In this document: positions 23,191 to 35,651 of the stretch, piece after piece
Layout: every line of letters begins with the position of its first letter
Numbering within the stretch: the first letter of the stretch is position 1
Origin: Adiantum capillus-veneris
Lineage: Eukaryota; Streptophyta; Polypodiopsida; Polypodiales; Pteridaceae
Assembly: GCA_014529385.2 (NCBI GenBank)
Contig: CM043954.1
Location: 4,100,501-4,164,500, forward strand
Direction: 5' to 3'
Length of the DNA: 64,000 bases
Made by a program: the position numbers and the translations under genes
The notes under the pieces: model-generated
The model's input: the letters and a program-made list of their open reading frames with translations, nothing else
Told to the model about the DNA's origin: nothing
The model's database searches: none

Positions 23191-23518
23191 ATTGGTTTTG
23201 CAACATTATTTTACATGGATCCTTGTGGAGACCCTTTTTTGGCCATTTCAAGCTTTGAATTTCCTATAGGATATAAAAAAAAAAAACATATTGTGAAACC
23301 AAGTGTCTATGCAACATTAATTTGGATTTTTCAAATGTCCAATGTAATTGGACTTTTTGGTGCAGGGGTGTACTAGGTAGAGCTAAAGCAGGTGATAGTG
23401 TGCTAGAAACTTCATTTCATAATCGATTTCACCTTTTCTAGTGTCCTTTAGTGTGAACATATGTTGGAATTGCCATAGAAAGGGTGCATCTAAATTAATG
23501 ATGCAAAACCAATTCATT

Positions 23519-23760
23519 TCAATAAATTTGTGCTTTGTAAGTATCCTAGGGGGTAGATAAGCCTACCAAGGGCAAAATAAAGCCTGGCCACAAGGGCGTG
23601 CAAATGGCCCATCCAAAACTGATGGATGGGCCATTTGCGCGCCCTTGTGGCCAGGCTTTTTTTGGCCCTTGGTAGGCTTATCTACCCCCTAGGGAACATA
23701 AAATACCTAAATTTACTGAAATTGACTGAAATTACATACCGAACTTGAAATTACAAAGTC
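23519..23760. repeat. Foldback repeat FB2 (complete hairpin)
   Basis: Two arms of about 100 bases (AAATTTGTGCTTTGTAAGTA outward to GCCACAAGGGCG, then the reverse) around the core AATGGCCCATCC...GGATGGGCCATT. The arms match FB1. FB1 and FB2 give four alternately oriented copies of one sequence between the convergent histone-like gene and gene 2. Confidence 0.88.
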
Positions 23761-24774
23761 ACTAATCAAAACAATTTTCATATCACCAATTGAAACAATT
23801 TTCAAGATTGACAAATCACATTCAAAAGAATTTGCAAGATAGAGAGACAATTTCAAAATATTTTTATTACTTCCAAAACGAATTTTACATCATGTATCTC
23901 AGGAGCTCATAATTTTTTTGACCTTTTTCTGGCGCCTATTTTGCGTAAGGCAACTCCCCAGTCAAGAGGGACAGCGCTATGGCCTTTGGTCAGTTGAGCC
24001 AATGGAAGCATTGATCCCTATCTGGGCAAGCACTTTACCACGAAAGCCAGCCAAACGCTGTGCATACAAGGGATCTACGCACTAGGAACACTTGATGCGT
24101 AGTTTGAGCAATGGCTCAAACACAAAAACTTTCTCAAGCTTTTAACGACCAAGTCATAAAATGGGCTTGGGGAGTAAATTCATTATGGATAATGGCCACA
24201 TCGCCAAGGGGGAGTTGTCCTAGTAATGCGCAAGAAACTTGAGGTCCAAAGCCCGTCCGCTTGCCACCCGTCCTTGCAGCAAAATCATCAACCTCCATGA
24301 CATCCTGTCATAAACCGATGAAGGTTGAGAAAAAAGACAATGAAGGATAAAATAGTAACATGAAATTTAGGATACAGTTTACCTCCTTCTCCTTGTCATC
24401 CTCCTCCCTATTTCCCTTTGCATCCAAGTCAATGCTCCGATGCACCACAGATACGACCTTTGGATCATCAAATGGGAGGTTGCATAATGGCATAGGCATC
24501 CTAGCAGCCTCAACCTTGGCTTGCGTGGCTTGGAATTCTTCATCAGCCACGTGCAACTGCTCTGTTGCCAGGACCTCCGCACATACAACTGCAATAGTGT
24601 CAACAACAGAGTCCCCATCTGGCAACAGCTTGCTTTCTAGGGCATCTAGCATATTGTCTTAGGGACATTTGGTGCTGTTTCATAGCACACTCAAGCATTC
24701 ATCCATGCGCAGGCCAAATGCTTTCTCCAAATCATGCAAGAACACATACTCCTCCACTACAAGAGGTTGTGTGC

Positions 24775-25010
24775 TCTTGTGACGCTGTTAGCGACGGAAA
24801 TACACTGGGTTTTTATAACCCCCGGCGTCGCTAAAACCGTCGCTACGAGCGTCGCTACGAGAGCATCGCTATAGGCGTCGCTATATAGCGACGCTCATAG
24901 AGACGCTCATAGCGACGCATATAGCGACGGTTACACAGAAGACTATAGCGACGCTCATAGCGACGCTACAGAGCCATAAATAGCGACGCTTATAGCGACG
25001 CCCGAGAGAA
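24775..25010. repeat. CACTA copy c left subterminal repeats
   Basis: Direct and inverted GCGTCGCTA motifs as in copies a and b, fewer in number than in copy b. Confidence 0.92.
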
Positions 25011-25362
25011 TTTTTTTTGTGGCAGGCATGAATGCCCTCCACCCATCAACAATATTGTACTTGATTCACTTTTTAAAAAAGTGCAAGGGAGATAATAGAC
25101 CCAAAATAGTCACCCACAAGACGCATTGTTTGCAAAATTGACAATTGTACACATCATAGGCAAAATGAATTGATTGGCAAATGTAATAATGACAATTGCA
25201 TGTACAACATCATAGGCATAAAGAATTGATTGGCAAAAGGAACTCGGTGACAAATGTAATAATATACATGGTTCAAAAAGACGTATAAAATCCGTCTCAT
25301 GATACATAAGCTATGAGAAACCCTAAACTAATGCTATCTAGCTACGGCTAAACTGACGTCGT

Positions 25363-26629
25363 CTAGTCAGACGTCTCATCGCGTCCAAGCGGCGTATCTG
25401 TCGATTCTGCAAAAAAAGACAATAAGACAGCTTTCAGTAAGTATAAACATATAACGACATTTATAAAACAATACAAAAAATAAAAAAGAGTAAACCCTAA
25501 TACTAACCATGCCGCCGCGAGAACTGAGAATGTCCATCAGGGCGTTTAAGCCCTTCCTGCCTGCGTACTCGCGCTCGTACGGTGTGGGATCACGTCCTGT
25601 CATCGACCACTGTCAAAACATACAAAGATTTCATTATGTTAGAATTAAAAAACTCAAAAACCCTAAACTATCGAACATAAAGAGCAATGTGAAAACACTT
25701 ACAAAAGGCCTCAAATGATCCCATCCACCGCTCCCCAAAGTCGAGCTCCCTGCCTCTACTCGCGCTCTTGCTGCATCCTTTTGTTGCTTCCACTTGTCGG
25801 GATTCTCGCGCGCTGCTTTCTTCGCATTCTTCCAATCTTCTTTGCCAGCCAATCTGGCCTGTTCCCCCATTCTTGATTGCTTTTTGCACTTCGAACGCTT
25901 GTGTTTGCAGTATTCGCGCATTCGAATCTTCATCAGGTCTTCATTGAAGCGATGATCCGTGTTGGAACAAACTCATCATGAAGTATGCTGATGACTCTGT
26001 TTTTTAAATCACTTGGTACTTCACTCCATTTGTTTAGTATGTAGTGTCTAAACAGCTGAGAGCAAAGACCACGCATGCGCGAGATCACCTTCTTGCCGTC
26101 ATCATCCATATGATGCCACCCGCTGATGTCGACGGAGTAAGGCAAGCCCTCCTGCCGGTGACGCTGAACCTAGGTACCCGGCAGGGGTCTCTAGCGGCGT
26201 GTCAATGGGGGTACGACGTCAGTGTCTCCACCGGCGTCTGGCCCCGAAGCGAGTGTTGAGTGTGGCTCCTACGAAGTAGGTAGAGGTGTTAGCTTCTAGA
26301 ACAGTCAGCCATGCAAAACCGGCGTAGATGGCGATGTTTGGCTGGTGTGGGGCGCAAGAGGGAGTAAAGAGCCTCGTCGAACACGAGGTGGTGTGGAGGC
26401 ATCGTCGAATCCCCACAACAACCGCCACCGCCACCGCCACCACTAAGCGCCGGTGTCTAACGAGTGTGAAGCTCGTCTTGTCGACCCGAAGCTTCAAGCG
26501 CGCCGAATGCTCCGAAAGAGAGGGAGATGCGGATGGAGTAGAACGCGCGATGATGCGCCAGAGCGATGACCTCCCACGTACCACTGTCTCTGTTGCGGAC
26601 AAAGAAGAAAGAAACTCCTCATCATCCAT
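25363..26629 (-). pseudogene. CACTA copy c TNPA-like gene, riddled with 1-3 base deletions
   Basis: Same gene as 603-1912. Start ATG at 26629-26627. Compared with copies a and b, the stretch from about 25700 to 26760 has many small losses (for example CCCGGCAGG context at 26175, GCGGACAAAG at 26596), shifting the frame repeatedly, whereas sequence on either side is nearly identical. A partial duplication of the 5' end lies at about 26789-26945. No product is possible. Confidence 0.8.
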
Positions 26630-27049
26630 ACCTACATTAAACACACGAATATTTAAACTTAATATGAATGAATAGATAGACAATGACGCAAAGACCATTA
26701 AATACAATGACGTAATGACGCATATAAATACAATGATGCAATGAATTGAGTGATAGAAGAGGCAAGTCAAAACTCAGAATTCTCATCATCCCATACCTAC
26801 ATTAAACACACGAATATTTAAACTTAATATTGACAATACGCAAAGACCTTTAAATACAATGACGTATGACGCATATAAATACAATGATGCAATGAATGAG
26901 TGATAGAAGAGGCAAGTCGAAAACTCAGAATTTTCAATCAAAAGATGTGAGCGCGAGTAGGAAAGAGCGTTATACACCATGGAAGGTACTTAGAGAGCCA
27001 GAGCTTTTACAACACGGAGCAAAATTGTTCAAATACAATATTTGTGGCT

Positions 27050-30000
27050 TTAAGAGATCTCTCTCTCATCCTCGCATAACTCAACATAACTTCCTATATC
27101 TATATAGAGCTCTCCGTTTAAACACATATCCTCTATTTCATTTTGTAGCTCCTCTGCATGCACCCCATATAGAGTAGTAGCATCTTGATGCTCGTCTGGC
27201 ACCACCGCAGCGGCTTCTGATTGAGCATCTTCTCTGATCTCCTCCATTGATGTCGTTTTGATTGGCACATGGTAGCCTTCATACGTCCTTGCACTACGAG
27301 GGCCTACCTCTATGACGTACCACCAGTTTGATGTAGACTTTGTAGGATGAAATATTATTACCTGCCAGAGCCACATAACTTATATGAGAGCTTTCAAGCA
27401 CATAACTTGTAAAAGGGGGATGTTAACTATTTACATACTTACTTGTTCACAATGCTCGGGTAGTACGAAAGTGTCTCTTAGGTCAGTCCATTTCTTAGTA
27501 GAATCCACCTCAAGAAAACCAGACTCTCCTCTACGCACAGTAGCGTTGCGACCCTCCATGATTATCTTGAACCATTGCACGTCGAACAAGTCGACAAAAA
27601 ATCCTCTGTAATCGATCCTCAAAATCTCTTGCAGCGTGCCGAAGTAAGTGAGTTCCGCCACCACAGGATCTGCATCAGAGGAACGTCGTCGACTAGATTG
27701 TTCAAATTTTGCCATGATTCCACAATCTTGAGAAAACGCTTTTTGTCGATTCGTTCCACCCTAAAATGTCGACCTTTACACCATGCTGCTGTGTATGACT
27801 TATACTACAACGAACAAAGATTATGAGTGGCCGTTCAAACGTTTATAAATAAAGTCACTTGCTAGTCGTACATTGCAAACTTACCTTGGTCGCGCAACCC
27901 CGAGAGTACTCCCACTCTTCTTCAGTCACTTCGTCACCGCATTGTTGTGCGCTTTTCAATTGGTTGTGCAACCATCTTAAGCTCATGAAGGTTGGTAGGC
28001 TCTCCAGAACCGCTGGATAGTGCATCGGTGGTCGTCTTCCCTGTCTCCACTCGATTCGTGCCCTTTGTCGTTCTTGATTTGCATCCTCATATTGTGAAAT
28101 CCACTTTTGCATCACTGGATTGTGAAGCATGCAACATCGGTTGATTTTAGCCTCTAGATCTTACGTCATCTTCTTCTCAACACCGAGATTGCACATGAAA
28201 ATCCCAGATATGCGCTCATCATCTATGGTTCGCCATAGCGTGTCCCTGGATTTATCAAATCCGTCTAGCCACTCTCCAATGTACACTAGGGACTCTGATA
28301 CCAACCAACCTTTTGCCATGCTACCCTCCGGACGTGCCTTTTGATGCACATATCCCTTAAGCATTTTCATGAAACGCTCTAAGAAGAACATCCATCTGGA
28401 ATGAACTGTGCCAGCTATTTCCACCTCATCAACTATGTGAACAAGAAGATGCACCTGAATGGTTAGCATTGTAGTAGGAAAATGTTTCTCAAACATGCAC
28501 ACAAGCTCCGCAGCATTTAGTTTGGCGAAAGGTATGGAGTCTACGTTGATCTCCTTTTGTGAGATCCATTGCACCAGCTTTGCAAGTTTGTAGATTGTGT
28601 TACGGATGTCGAGAGACAAACATCCCTCAATGGCAACCGGTAAAATAAGCTGTAAAGTATGTGCAGCAATGATATTAAAGTCCACATTTTATGCAATGAT
28701 ATTAAAGTCCACTATGAACGTACCTGGTACATTTTATGCCAATCGTGTGACTTCAAACCGGTAAGCTTTCCTTCTTTAGTAAAACACGTTCGGAGCGAGT
28801 GCATTACGCTAGTGGGGGTCCGCAAAGATCGAATGGTCTCTTTTACTTTGCGTTCTTGGGCTCCTGTGAAAATCCATGGTGCTTTAGGGAGTTTTATCGA
28901 TCCATCAGACGCTGTTTGCGGCCAATATTGCTCCATACGATCCACATTTCTAAGGTCAACTCTGGCTCCCAAAGTATCTTTCTTGCCAGTCAGATGGTCC
29001 CATAGTAGATTACCCACATTCTTGAATATGTGCATTGGATCGAGCAAGTGATTGATCATGAGTCGGGGCCAGTATGGTAACTCGTACCATAGAGATAGTC
29101 TCTTCATCCCTGGAGGCAATCCGTCATCGCACATCTCCTTCTGCTCTAACCATGCTTGTGCAGACATCCTTGGTGGCTCTCTTCCCAAAAAGCCGTCGCG
29201 TAACACATGATTCTCTGGAAGATACGCTTGATGACCTTCGTAGATTTGCTTCTTCAGTGAGGGTGCCCTACGTGCATTCAGTCTAGGTCCACATGTGACA
29301 CATGCTCTGTATCCGCTTGTTTGAAGCCCTGCATGTATACAGATGATAATAGATCAACTATGGAAAAAACAAGATTTACAGTGTCTGAGTGAGGAGTGTC
29401 AATAGATCACCTGAGCATTCTGTTAGCCCGGGATAGTCATGCATGGTCCACATTAGAATGCCTCTGATCAAAGCATTCCGTCGTCCTGTGTGTCGGCTCA
29501 TATCCACCACCTCTATGCCAATCCACAATTGTTGTAGCTCTTCCAATAGTGGACAAAGATACACATCCATATTCCCCACTTTATATCGCCCTGGCACAAT
29601 CAAGCTTAGCCATAGGTGCCCCTTCTTCGTAGTCAACCACGGGGGAATGTTGTAGTTGACGATGACAACGGGCCATACACTGTAAGATGTTGATCTTTGA
29701 CCAAATGGATTTACGCCATCCATAGCCAGGCCTAAGCGCAAATTTCAAGCTTCCCTGGAAAAATCCGACCATGTTCCATCTATATGTTTCCACGCTACGC
29801 AATCTGCAGGAATTCGTAGCACACCATCCGAAGATTTAGTCTCCTCATGCCATGATGCTAGGGCGGCCATGGACTTACATTCGAAGAAATGCTTAATGCG
29901 AGGAAGCAGAGGGAAATGTCGCAAAACCTTATGTGGAATTTCTGTCCCGTGGAGATCTACTCGATTTCTTTCGGAATCACATTTCGGACACTTCTCCATG

Positions 30001-30779
30001 TCTATGTATTCCCCTCTGAAAAGAATGCAGTCATTAGGACAAGCGTGGATAGAATTGTAATCCATCCCCAAGTTTCGCAAAATCTTTCTTGCTTCATCTC
30101 GGGAATCTGGCATCACATTGTCAGCTGGTAGTATGTGCTCTTTCAGCAATCTACACAACATAAAAATATGATACAGTCGTGTAAAAATCTATCAGATCAT
30201 TATACATTTAGAGTTTTATTAAAGTAAACTAATTGTAATAGATCACCTGAAAAGCGCTGTGACGCTAGTGTCACTCCATCCAAACTTTGCCTGCATGTTG
30301 AGAAGAACCAGGAGTGCTTTCAATCTAGACATACGTGCTCCATTATACAATGGCGTATCGGCTTCACTTTTTATATCATCATAGATAAGCCTTTCTGAAT
30401 CCATGATCGTCTCGATCATTTCATCAATCTCGGGCTCAAACATTGCCTCGTTGGGAATGTGCTCTGCATGATCATCCCCCGAGCTGTCAGAGGCTACATC
30501 TTGTGGCCTCACATATGCTGCTTAACCAAAGCGCCTGCGAACACGTCTATTGGGTTGCAAGATTGCTGCTTGTTGGCCAGCGTCAGAGTCCGACGAGTTA
30601 TAATTGTCAACAACTCGATCTATAATAGATGGATCGAACTCGCCAAATTCACGAACGTGCTGCAAAAAAACACGTCTTGTCCGTCGCACAGCATGCTTGC
30701 ATTGATTACAAGGACATAAGACCCTCGTTGAGAGATAGGTGTTTCGGTTGGACGGTCCCACATCCTCGTCGCTACTCAT
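27050..30779 (-). pseudogene. CACTA copy c TNPD transposase (TNP2 + DUF4218 + DUF4216), two nonsense codons seen
   Basis: Starts at 30779 with MSSDEDVGPSNRNTYLSTRV and CPCNQCK (transposase-associated N-terminal domain). TNP2 follows: HACPNDCILFRGEY with CPKC, then LRLGLAMDGVNPFG, NYNIPPWLTTKKGHLWLSLI, and LDPMHIFKNVGNLLWDHL. DUF4218 is at 28685-28161 (VHLLVHIVDEVEIAGTVHSR, MKMLKGYVHQKARPEGSM), then a linker (28130-27855) and DUF4216 (27715-27431, 27376-27050). Introns with GT-AG borders separate several parts. Frame breaks: TAA at about 30517-30519 and TGA at 29742-29744, the latter where family members have Arg. This is the catalytic protein of En/Spm elements, cutting at CACTA termini. Confidence 0.88.
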
Positions 30780-30841
30780 AATGAGGATAAAAAACTTATA
30801 ACCTGGACAACAAATTTAATATTCTATTGACATTCTTCGTC

Positions 30842-30885
<44 letters not shown>

Positions 30886-31338
30886 GTCTCTCCCTCTCTC
30901 TCTTTACCTCACATTCTCTAGTCATGTCCAATCCCCGCACACCTCGGTCTAGAGGTGCACGGAGATCAGAACCACCGGGTTATAATCTCGTCTTTATTGG
31001 TCAATACCTATATTTGTGGGTACAAGAAATCTACACACCCACGTCTACATGATACTGCATGTAGTGGACAAAACCCCTTTGCCTCTTTTCTAGCTGTAGC
31101 ACTTCACAGCATCTTAACATCTTTTCACAGTAGATCTTTTCACTGTTCGTCTAACTCTAAACCCTAAACCGTAAGTAATTCTTGCGTGGACTCGATCTAA
31201 CGTAAATAAGCGTAAATCTAAATAAACGTAAATCTAACTAAAAATAAACCTAAATCTAATTTAACGTAAGTCTACATCTAACCTAATCTTTAACGTCTTT
31301 TGGGATAGTTTCCTATGACGTTAAAACTCTCTTCTTCT

Positions 31339-31369
<31 letters not shown>

Positions 31370-32701
31370 ACCTAAATAAACCTAAGTCTAATCTAATATA
31401 ACATAAATCTAAATCTAACGTAAATAGATTATGTTATATTAAAAACAAAGAACTAAACTAACAGGGATTATAAGAACCTTAAAACTGATTTAACACATAA
31501 TTTTTCACATAACTCGGCAAGAGTTGGCATTCTCATCACTAAAGATGTGAGAGTTAACTTCCGGCGGTGACGCTGCCTCATCTCCATCCACATTTGACGA
31601 CAGCAATTGGCCCTTTAGACCGTTCTTGCTCTTGTTACTAACTTTGAAGTTGCTGTTGAATGACTAGAGGTTGTCTAGATGGTCATTGTGTCGGGGATGT
31701 AGTGACTCTTGCCGCCCTGAAGATCCACCTTCTTCCCTATCTTCTGAAGACATTTCACCAGTACTTTTGGATCGACGGAGCCCACCATGAGTGAAGGCAG
31801 CAATACCCTATATTCCATTGAGGGCTTTCTTCACCCGCTTCATGCAGGCATATGGAGACCTAAATCTAATCTAATATAACGTAAATCTAAATCTAGCGTA
31901 AATAAACGTAAATCTAGTTAAAAATAAACCTAAATCTAATTTAATGTAAGTCTACATATAACCTAATCTTTAACGTCTTTTAAGATAGTTTCCTACGACG
32001 TTATAACTCTCTTCTTCTTGTGTGTGTGCGCGTCACCCATGCCAAGTATGATAGATTGATTATGCCATTTCCCTCTTGAATAATAGGTCTTGAGTTCAAC
32101 TCCTCGTCGGCTAGATCTTTAGTTCTTTTAATTTTAATTAGTTTCCTACGACGTTAAATTAGTTTCTCTCTCTTTCTCTCTCAATGTGTGTGCATTTTTT
32201 TGGATCGTATGCATGTTTTCTCTCTCTTTTCCTCTCTCAACGTGTGCGTTTTTTGTTTATGCATGTTCTCTCTCTCTCTTTTCCTCTCTCAATGCGTGCG
32301 TTTTTTGTTTATGCATGCTCTCTCTCTCTTTTTCTCTCTCAATGTGTGTGTGCAATCTTTGTTTATGTATGTGTGTGTGCGTTTTTGTTTTTGTTTGTAC
32401 TCTCTCTCTCTCTCTCTCTCTCAAAAACACTATGTGTGTGTGTGTGTATGTGTGTGTGAGAGAGAGAGAGAGGGAGAGAGAAAGAGGGGAAGGGAACATG
32501 AGAATGAGGAGAGGGAAGGAGCATACCTGGCTCTCCTTCCTTTCCTCGTGTGTGTGTGTGTGTGGAGAAGAAAAAGAGAGAGAGAGAGAGAGGGAGAGAG
32601 AAAGAGGGGAAGGGAACATGAGAATGAGGAGAGGGAAGGAGCATACCTGGCTCTCCTTCCTCTCCTCGTGTGTGTGTGTGTGTGTGGAGAAGAAAAAGAG
32701 A

Positions 32702-32734
<33 letters not shown>

Positions 32735-32770
32735 TGAGGGAGAGCATTACCTGATCCTTGCGAGGGCGCC
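30780..32770. other. CACTA copy c non-coding right part
   Basis: TC array (30845-30905), GT array (31339-31364), CTAAATCTAA-type repeats, low-complexity CT/GT sequence, and a tandem duplication of about 124 bases (about 32460-32583 and 32584-32708, GAGAGAAAGAGGGGAAGGGA units). Probable 5' leader and promoter region of TNPD. The long open frames here are low-complexity and not genes. Confidence 0.75.
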
Positions 32771-32772
32771 GA

Positions 32773-32945
32773 AAAACTCAGATCTGAGATCTGAGTTTTT
32801 GGGCGCGCTCGGTTATTTTTTTAGCCCAGCCGGCGTCGCTATGAGCGTCACAAATTTCTTTGTAAATTTGCAACGCTCATAGCGACGCTCATAGCGACGC
32901 TCGGAATTTTCTTTTGAGCGTCGCTGTGTGAGCGTCGCTAATATG
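32773..32945. repeat. CACTA copy c right subterminal repeats and palindrome
   Basis: AACTCAGATCTGAGATCTGA palindromic core then GCGTCGC motifs in both orientations. Same as copy b. Confidence 0.88.
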
Positions 32946-33694
32946 AATAGCCTCTTGTAGTGCTCCCCATCCACTAACACTGAGGAAAAGCGACTGATTT
33001 CTACCTCTGGGATAGCCACATCCGTCAGTGGTAGTGGCACTAGAGTGTCACTAGGGCCAGCCGCAACTATGGATTTCTCAACCACTTCCTCAAGACCCCT
33101 AGGGTACTCGAGCCGGTGTGCCTTTCCTTCCGTTGCAGGGTTCATGGGGATAACTTGCTTTTCCTTGGTGTCCTTGATAAAGGACCCAACCTGAAGGTGT
33201 GGTAATCGAAGCTCCTCCAAATCAGGTTCCTCGCTCACCAAGAAGATAAATGTTGCGAGCCGAGAAAGGTACTCCACCCCCAACTTGCGCTTCTTGAGCG
33301 CTGACACCCCTGGGGCTTGCTCGTCCAAGTAATGGCCTGCATCGGTTGCAATTTCTTGGAATCGTTGCAACTGATTGGAGAATGGGCAATCACCTTTGTG
33401 TATATAGCGCAAAAGATCGCAAGGCACCCAGATCCCTACATGTGGGGGGATAGATACAGAATATTTTATGATGTGCTCCTCCATGAACGCAAAAATCTCG
33501 GCAAATGCATCCATGTGAAGGGCAACTGTGGCATCAAGGTCAAGGAGATGAGTAAAAAAGGTGTGGAGGTCCAACTTCCCTTTGTATTTGGTGTCCTCGA
33601 GGAAGAGGATGAAGCATGACAAAGGGGTGGATGTGGCTGCAGATGCAGAGGCTGTGGATGTTGAGATGTCGAGCTCTACATCTTGAGCTGGCAT

Positions 33695-34238
33695 CCACTA
33701 CGGGTCTTGGCCGCTTACGGCATTTACTCACTGGCGCGTTAGGTGATCGACACAGAGGATCTCTGCCAGTGATTCTAGAGTTGGACTACACTTATAGTGC
33801 CAGCCTAGTACACTTCTAGCAAGTTCACACTTAGTGACCGCATGTACAGATGTGCTACTTTTCAGCTTTAGCACTTAGTCATTTTGTACTCTCTTTTCTG
33901 TGCGAAGAAGAAGAAGCTTTCCATCTCTGTGTGCTTTGTGCTTGTCTTGTGTAGCTCTCTTGCATCCTGATTCTTTACAGTGGAAGCGTCCATATCTAGC
34001 CTAGGGTGTAGATGGAGAGTGGAGGAGCTCAAGAGTTGCAAAAGTGAAAATAGTGAATGAGTTAGGTGGCCCCCCTTTTATAATGGACCCTTTTTTTAAG
34101 ACATTAAAAAAAAGGCACTTTCACCAAAAAATGATTTCTCATCCCAATGCAAAAAATTATATTCAAAGGCATGATTTGCTGAAGCAAATCATGTTGATTA
34201 CAACGGGGATTAGTTTGAAAATTGCAAGAGTTACAAAT
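33695..34238. other. GE1 intergenic region between gene 2 and gene 3
   Basis: Upstream of gene 2 and downstream of gene 3, both on the minus strand. Presumed gene 2 promoter region. No further feature recognised. Confidence 0.5.
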
Positions 34239-34239
34239 T

Positions 34240-35578
34240 TATAAGATCGATAGCATAGTTCCATCCATCCCCCAGTCCTCCTCGACCTTCAATTTGTCTT
34301 CCATTCTCTTCCCAATCTGCGGACATTCATTACAATAAGCATCCAATGATCGACAAACCATGATGTATTGAAAATGTGGTGGAAGGATTCTCACCTTGTG
34401 ACCTTGTAAACAAAATTGTGCTTGTTGAAGGCCTCAAAACCCATAATAACCAAATGTTGTCGAACATTACTAAGAGTCCAATGCTTGTTCACTTGGACTG
34501 CCTCCAAAGCATCGTTGGGCATCTTCACTGCAATGTCAAAGCTTGCAATAGCGCCGTCTACACTATGTAAGGGAGTCCACACTTCAAGCTTGCACATCCA
34601 ATGATTATAGTGAAATCGTATGTACAAGGAGGTGCGGAATTTCAAATAGCGCATTCCAATACCTGAAGCTCCAACCTTACAACGGTACTGGTCCCCGTTG
34701 TGCATGCCCTCAACAAAACCCCAGTCCTCTTCTAAAAGCCTTCCTAATTCCTCGTAATGTGCATCTTTACATACAAGCATTGTGGTAGTCTCCACAAATC
34801 CAAACTCTTTAAAAATGTGCACAAAACAATGAATAGGCAAACACCAACTCAAGCCGACAGACCTAGAAGCTTTAGAGTATTTCAAAGAGTTTTGGACATC
34901 CATTATCATCTTTTGCTTGAAAAATGCTACCGACCACAATTCTGGCACCGGCCACTCCATACTTAATCAGGAAGTTACTTTGATGGGTTCAAGCGTTCCA
35001 AACGCTTGTGTAGAAGTAGGGACAATATAGGAGTGAGAATATAAGAAAATCCTTCTTTGAACCTGTTTGGTTGGGCAAAGATGTGGGAACATTATTGCTC
35101 CAATATCCACATGTATAGCATTGAATGTGCCGGAGAGACTATGTAGTGGCTGCTCCTCCACCAACGTGGATGGAAATATGACTATAAATGCATGAAAAAT
35201 CATAAGTATGAATCCATAATAACATTACACTGTGATTTCACACCTAGCTTTGTATTCTCAAAACATGTACTTACAATGTGTTGGAAATCGAGGTGGTTGT
35301 TGCAAATGCATGGTTGACATTGAGAAAACATGCTGCACAATGGCTACGGTCCCTTTGTCTTTGCGGTTCTTGAAGCCAAGGAGTTTTCCTTTCCAATGAA
35401 GATCCAAGTTTGCACGATTCCGCACACGATGAGGGCCAATAGTAGATGGTTGCATGTATACCCAAGTATCTTTGGTGAACTCTTGTGGCACCCACTCATC
35501 ATCTACACCTCTAGTGTTGTGGCATGCAAGTGCTGTGACCTCATCCTTTGGCCGCCTTTGCGAAGTAGAGTTGGCCAT
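34240..35578 (-). pseudogene. GE1 gene 3 (unknown; WVP...W N-terminal block)
   Basis: Starts at ATG 35578 (MANSTSQRRPKDEV). Blocks in order: DDEWVPQEFTKDTWVYMQ, a basic middle (HRVRNRANLDLHWKGKLLGF), VAIVQHVFSMSTMHLQQPPRF; then, after a gap that probably holds an intron, VIFPSTLVEEQPLHSLSGTF, YIVPTSTQAFG, FKQKMIMDVQNSLKYSKASR, FVETTTMLVCKDAHYEEL, and a C-terminal part. The last exon follows a GTGAGA...CCGCAG intron near 34290-34385. All blocks pair with GE2 gene 3. The F/W-rich N-terminal arrangement is faintly BAH/Tudor-like, but I do not claim a domain. A join near 34966 needs one frame change, so I call it broken. Confidence 0.6.
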
Positions 35579-35651
35579 GGTTCAACAAAGAAAACTAGGA
35601 GGAGGAGAAGGACCTTGCTTGTTGCTACAATGTACAGAGGATAAAGTGATA

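Larger units (their letters stand above)
24755..32962 (-). mobile_element. CACTA copy c, 8208 bp, near-complete, TSD CTC
   Basis: CACTACAAGAGG at 24755 and CCTCTTGTAGTG ending at 32962, flanked by CTC at 24752-24754 and 32963-32965. It carries both genes expected of an En/Spm-type element, TNPD (TNP2, DUF4218, DUF4216) and a TNPA-like gene, on the minus strand. Both have disabling changes. It is inserted in GE1 gene 2. Confidence 0.96.
23905..33694 (-). pseudogene. GE1 gene 2 (unknown function), split by CACTA copy c
   Basis: Reads from 33694 (MPAQDVELDISTS) to 32963, then, after the 8.2-kb CACTA insertion, from 24754 to about 23905. Removing the insertion and one TSD copy restores the phase: LVDGE continues as YVFLHDLEKAFGLRMDECL. 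That segment pairs with YILLTDIMHELNIRED of GE2 gene 2. Downstream, TGA and TAA appear in the same frame before MLDALESKLLPDGDSVVD. An intron follows KEKE (donor GTAAAC at about 24380), and the last exon has DDFAARTGGKR, pairing with DDIFLRRAGGSR of GE2. No known domain recognised. The convergent neighbour is the histone-like gene. Confidence 0.6.

Noticed and set aside
32184-32754. Long overlapping open frames of Cys/Val/Leu and Glu/Arg repeats on both strands
   Set aside because: They are translations of GT, CT and AG low-complexity DNA, open in several frames at once; no coding content.
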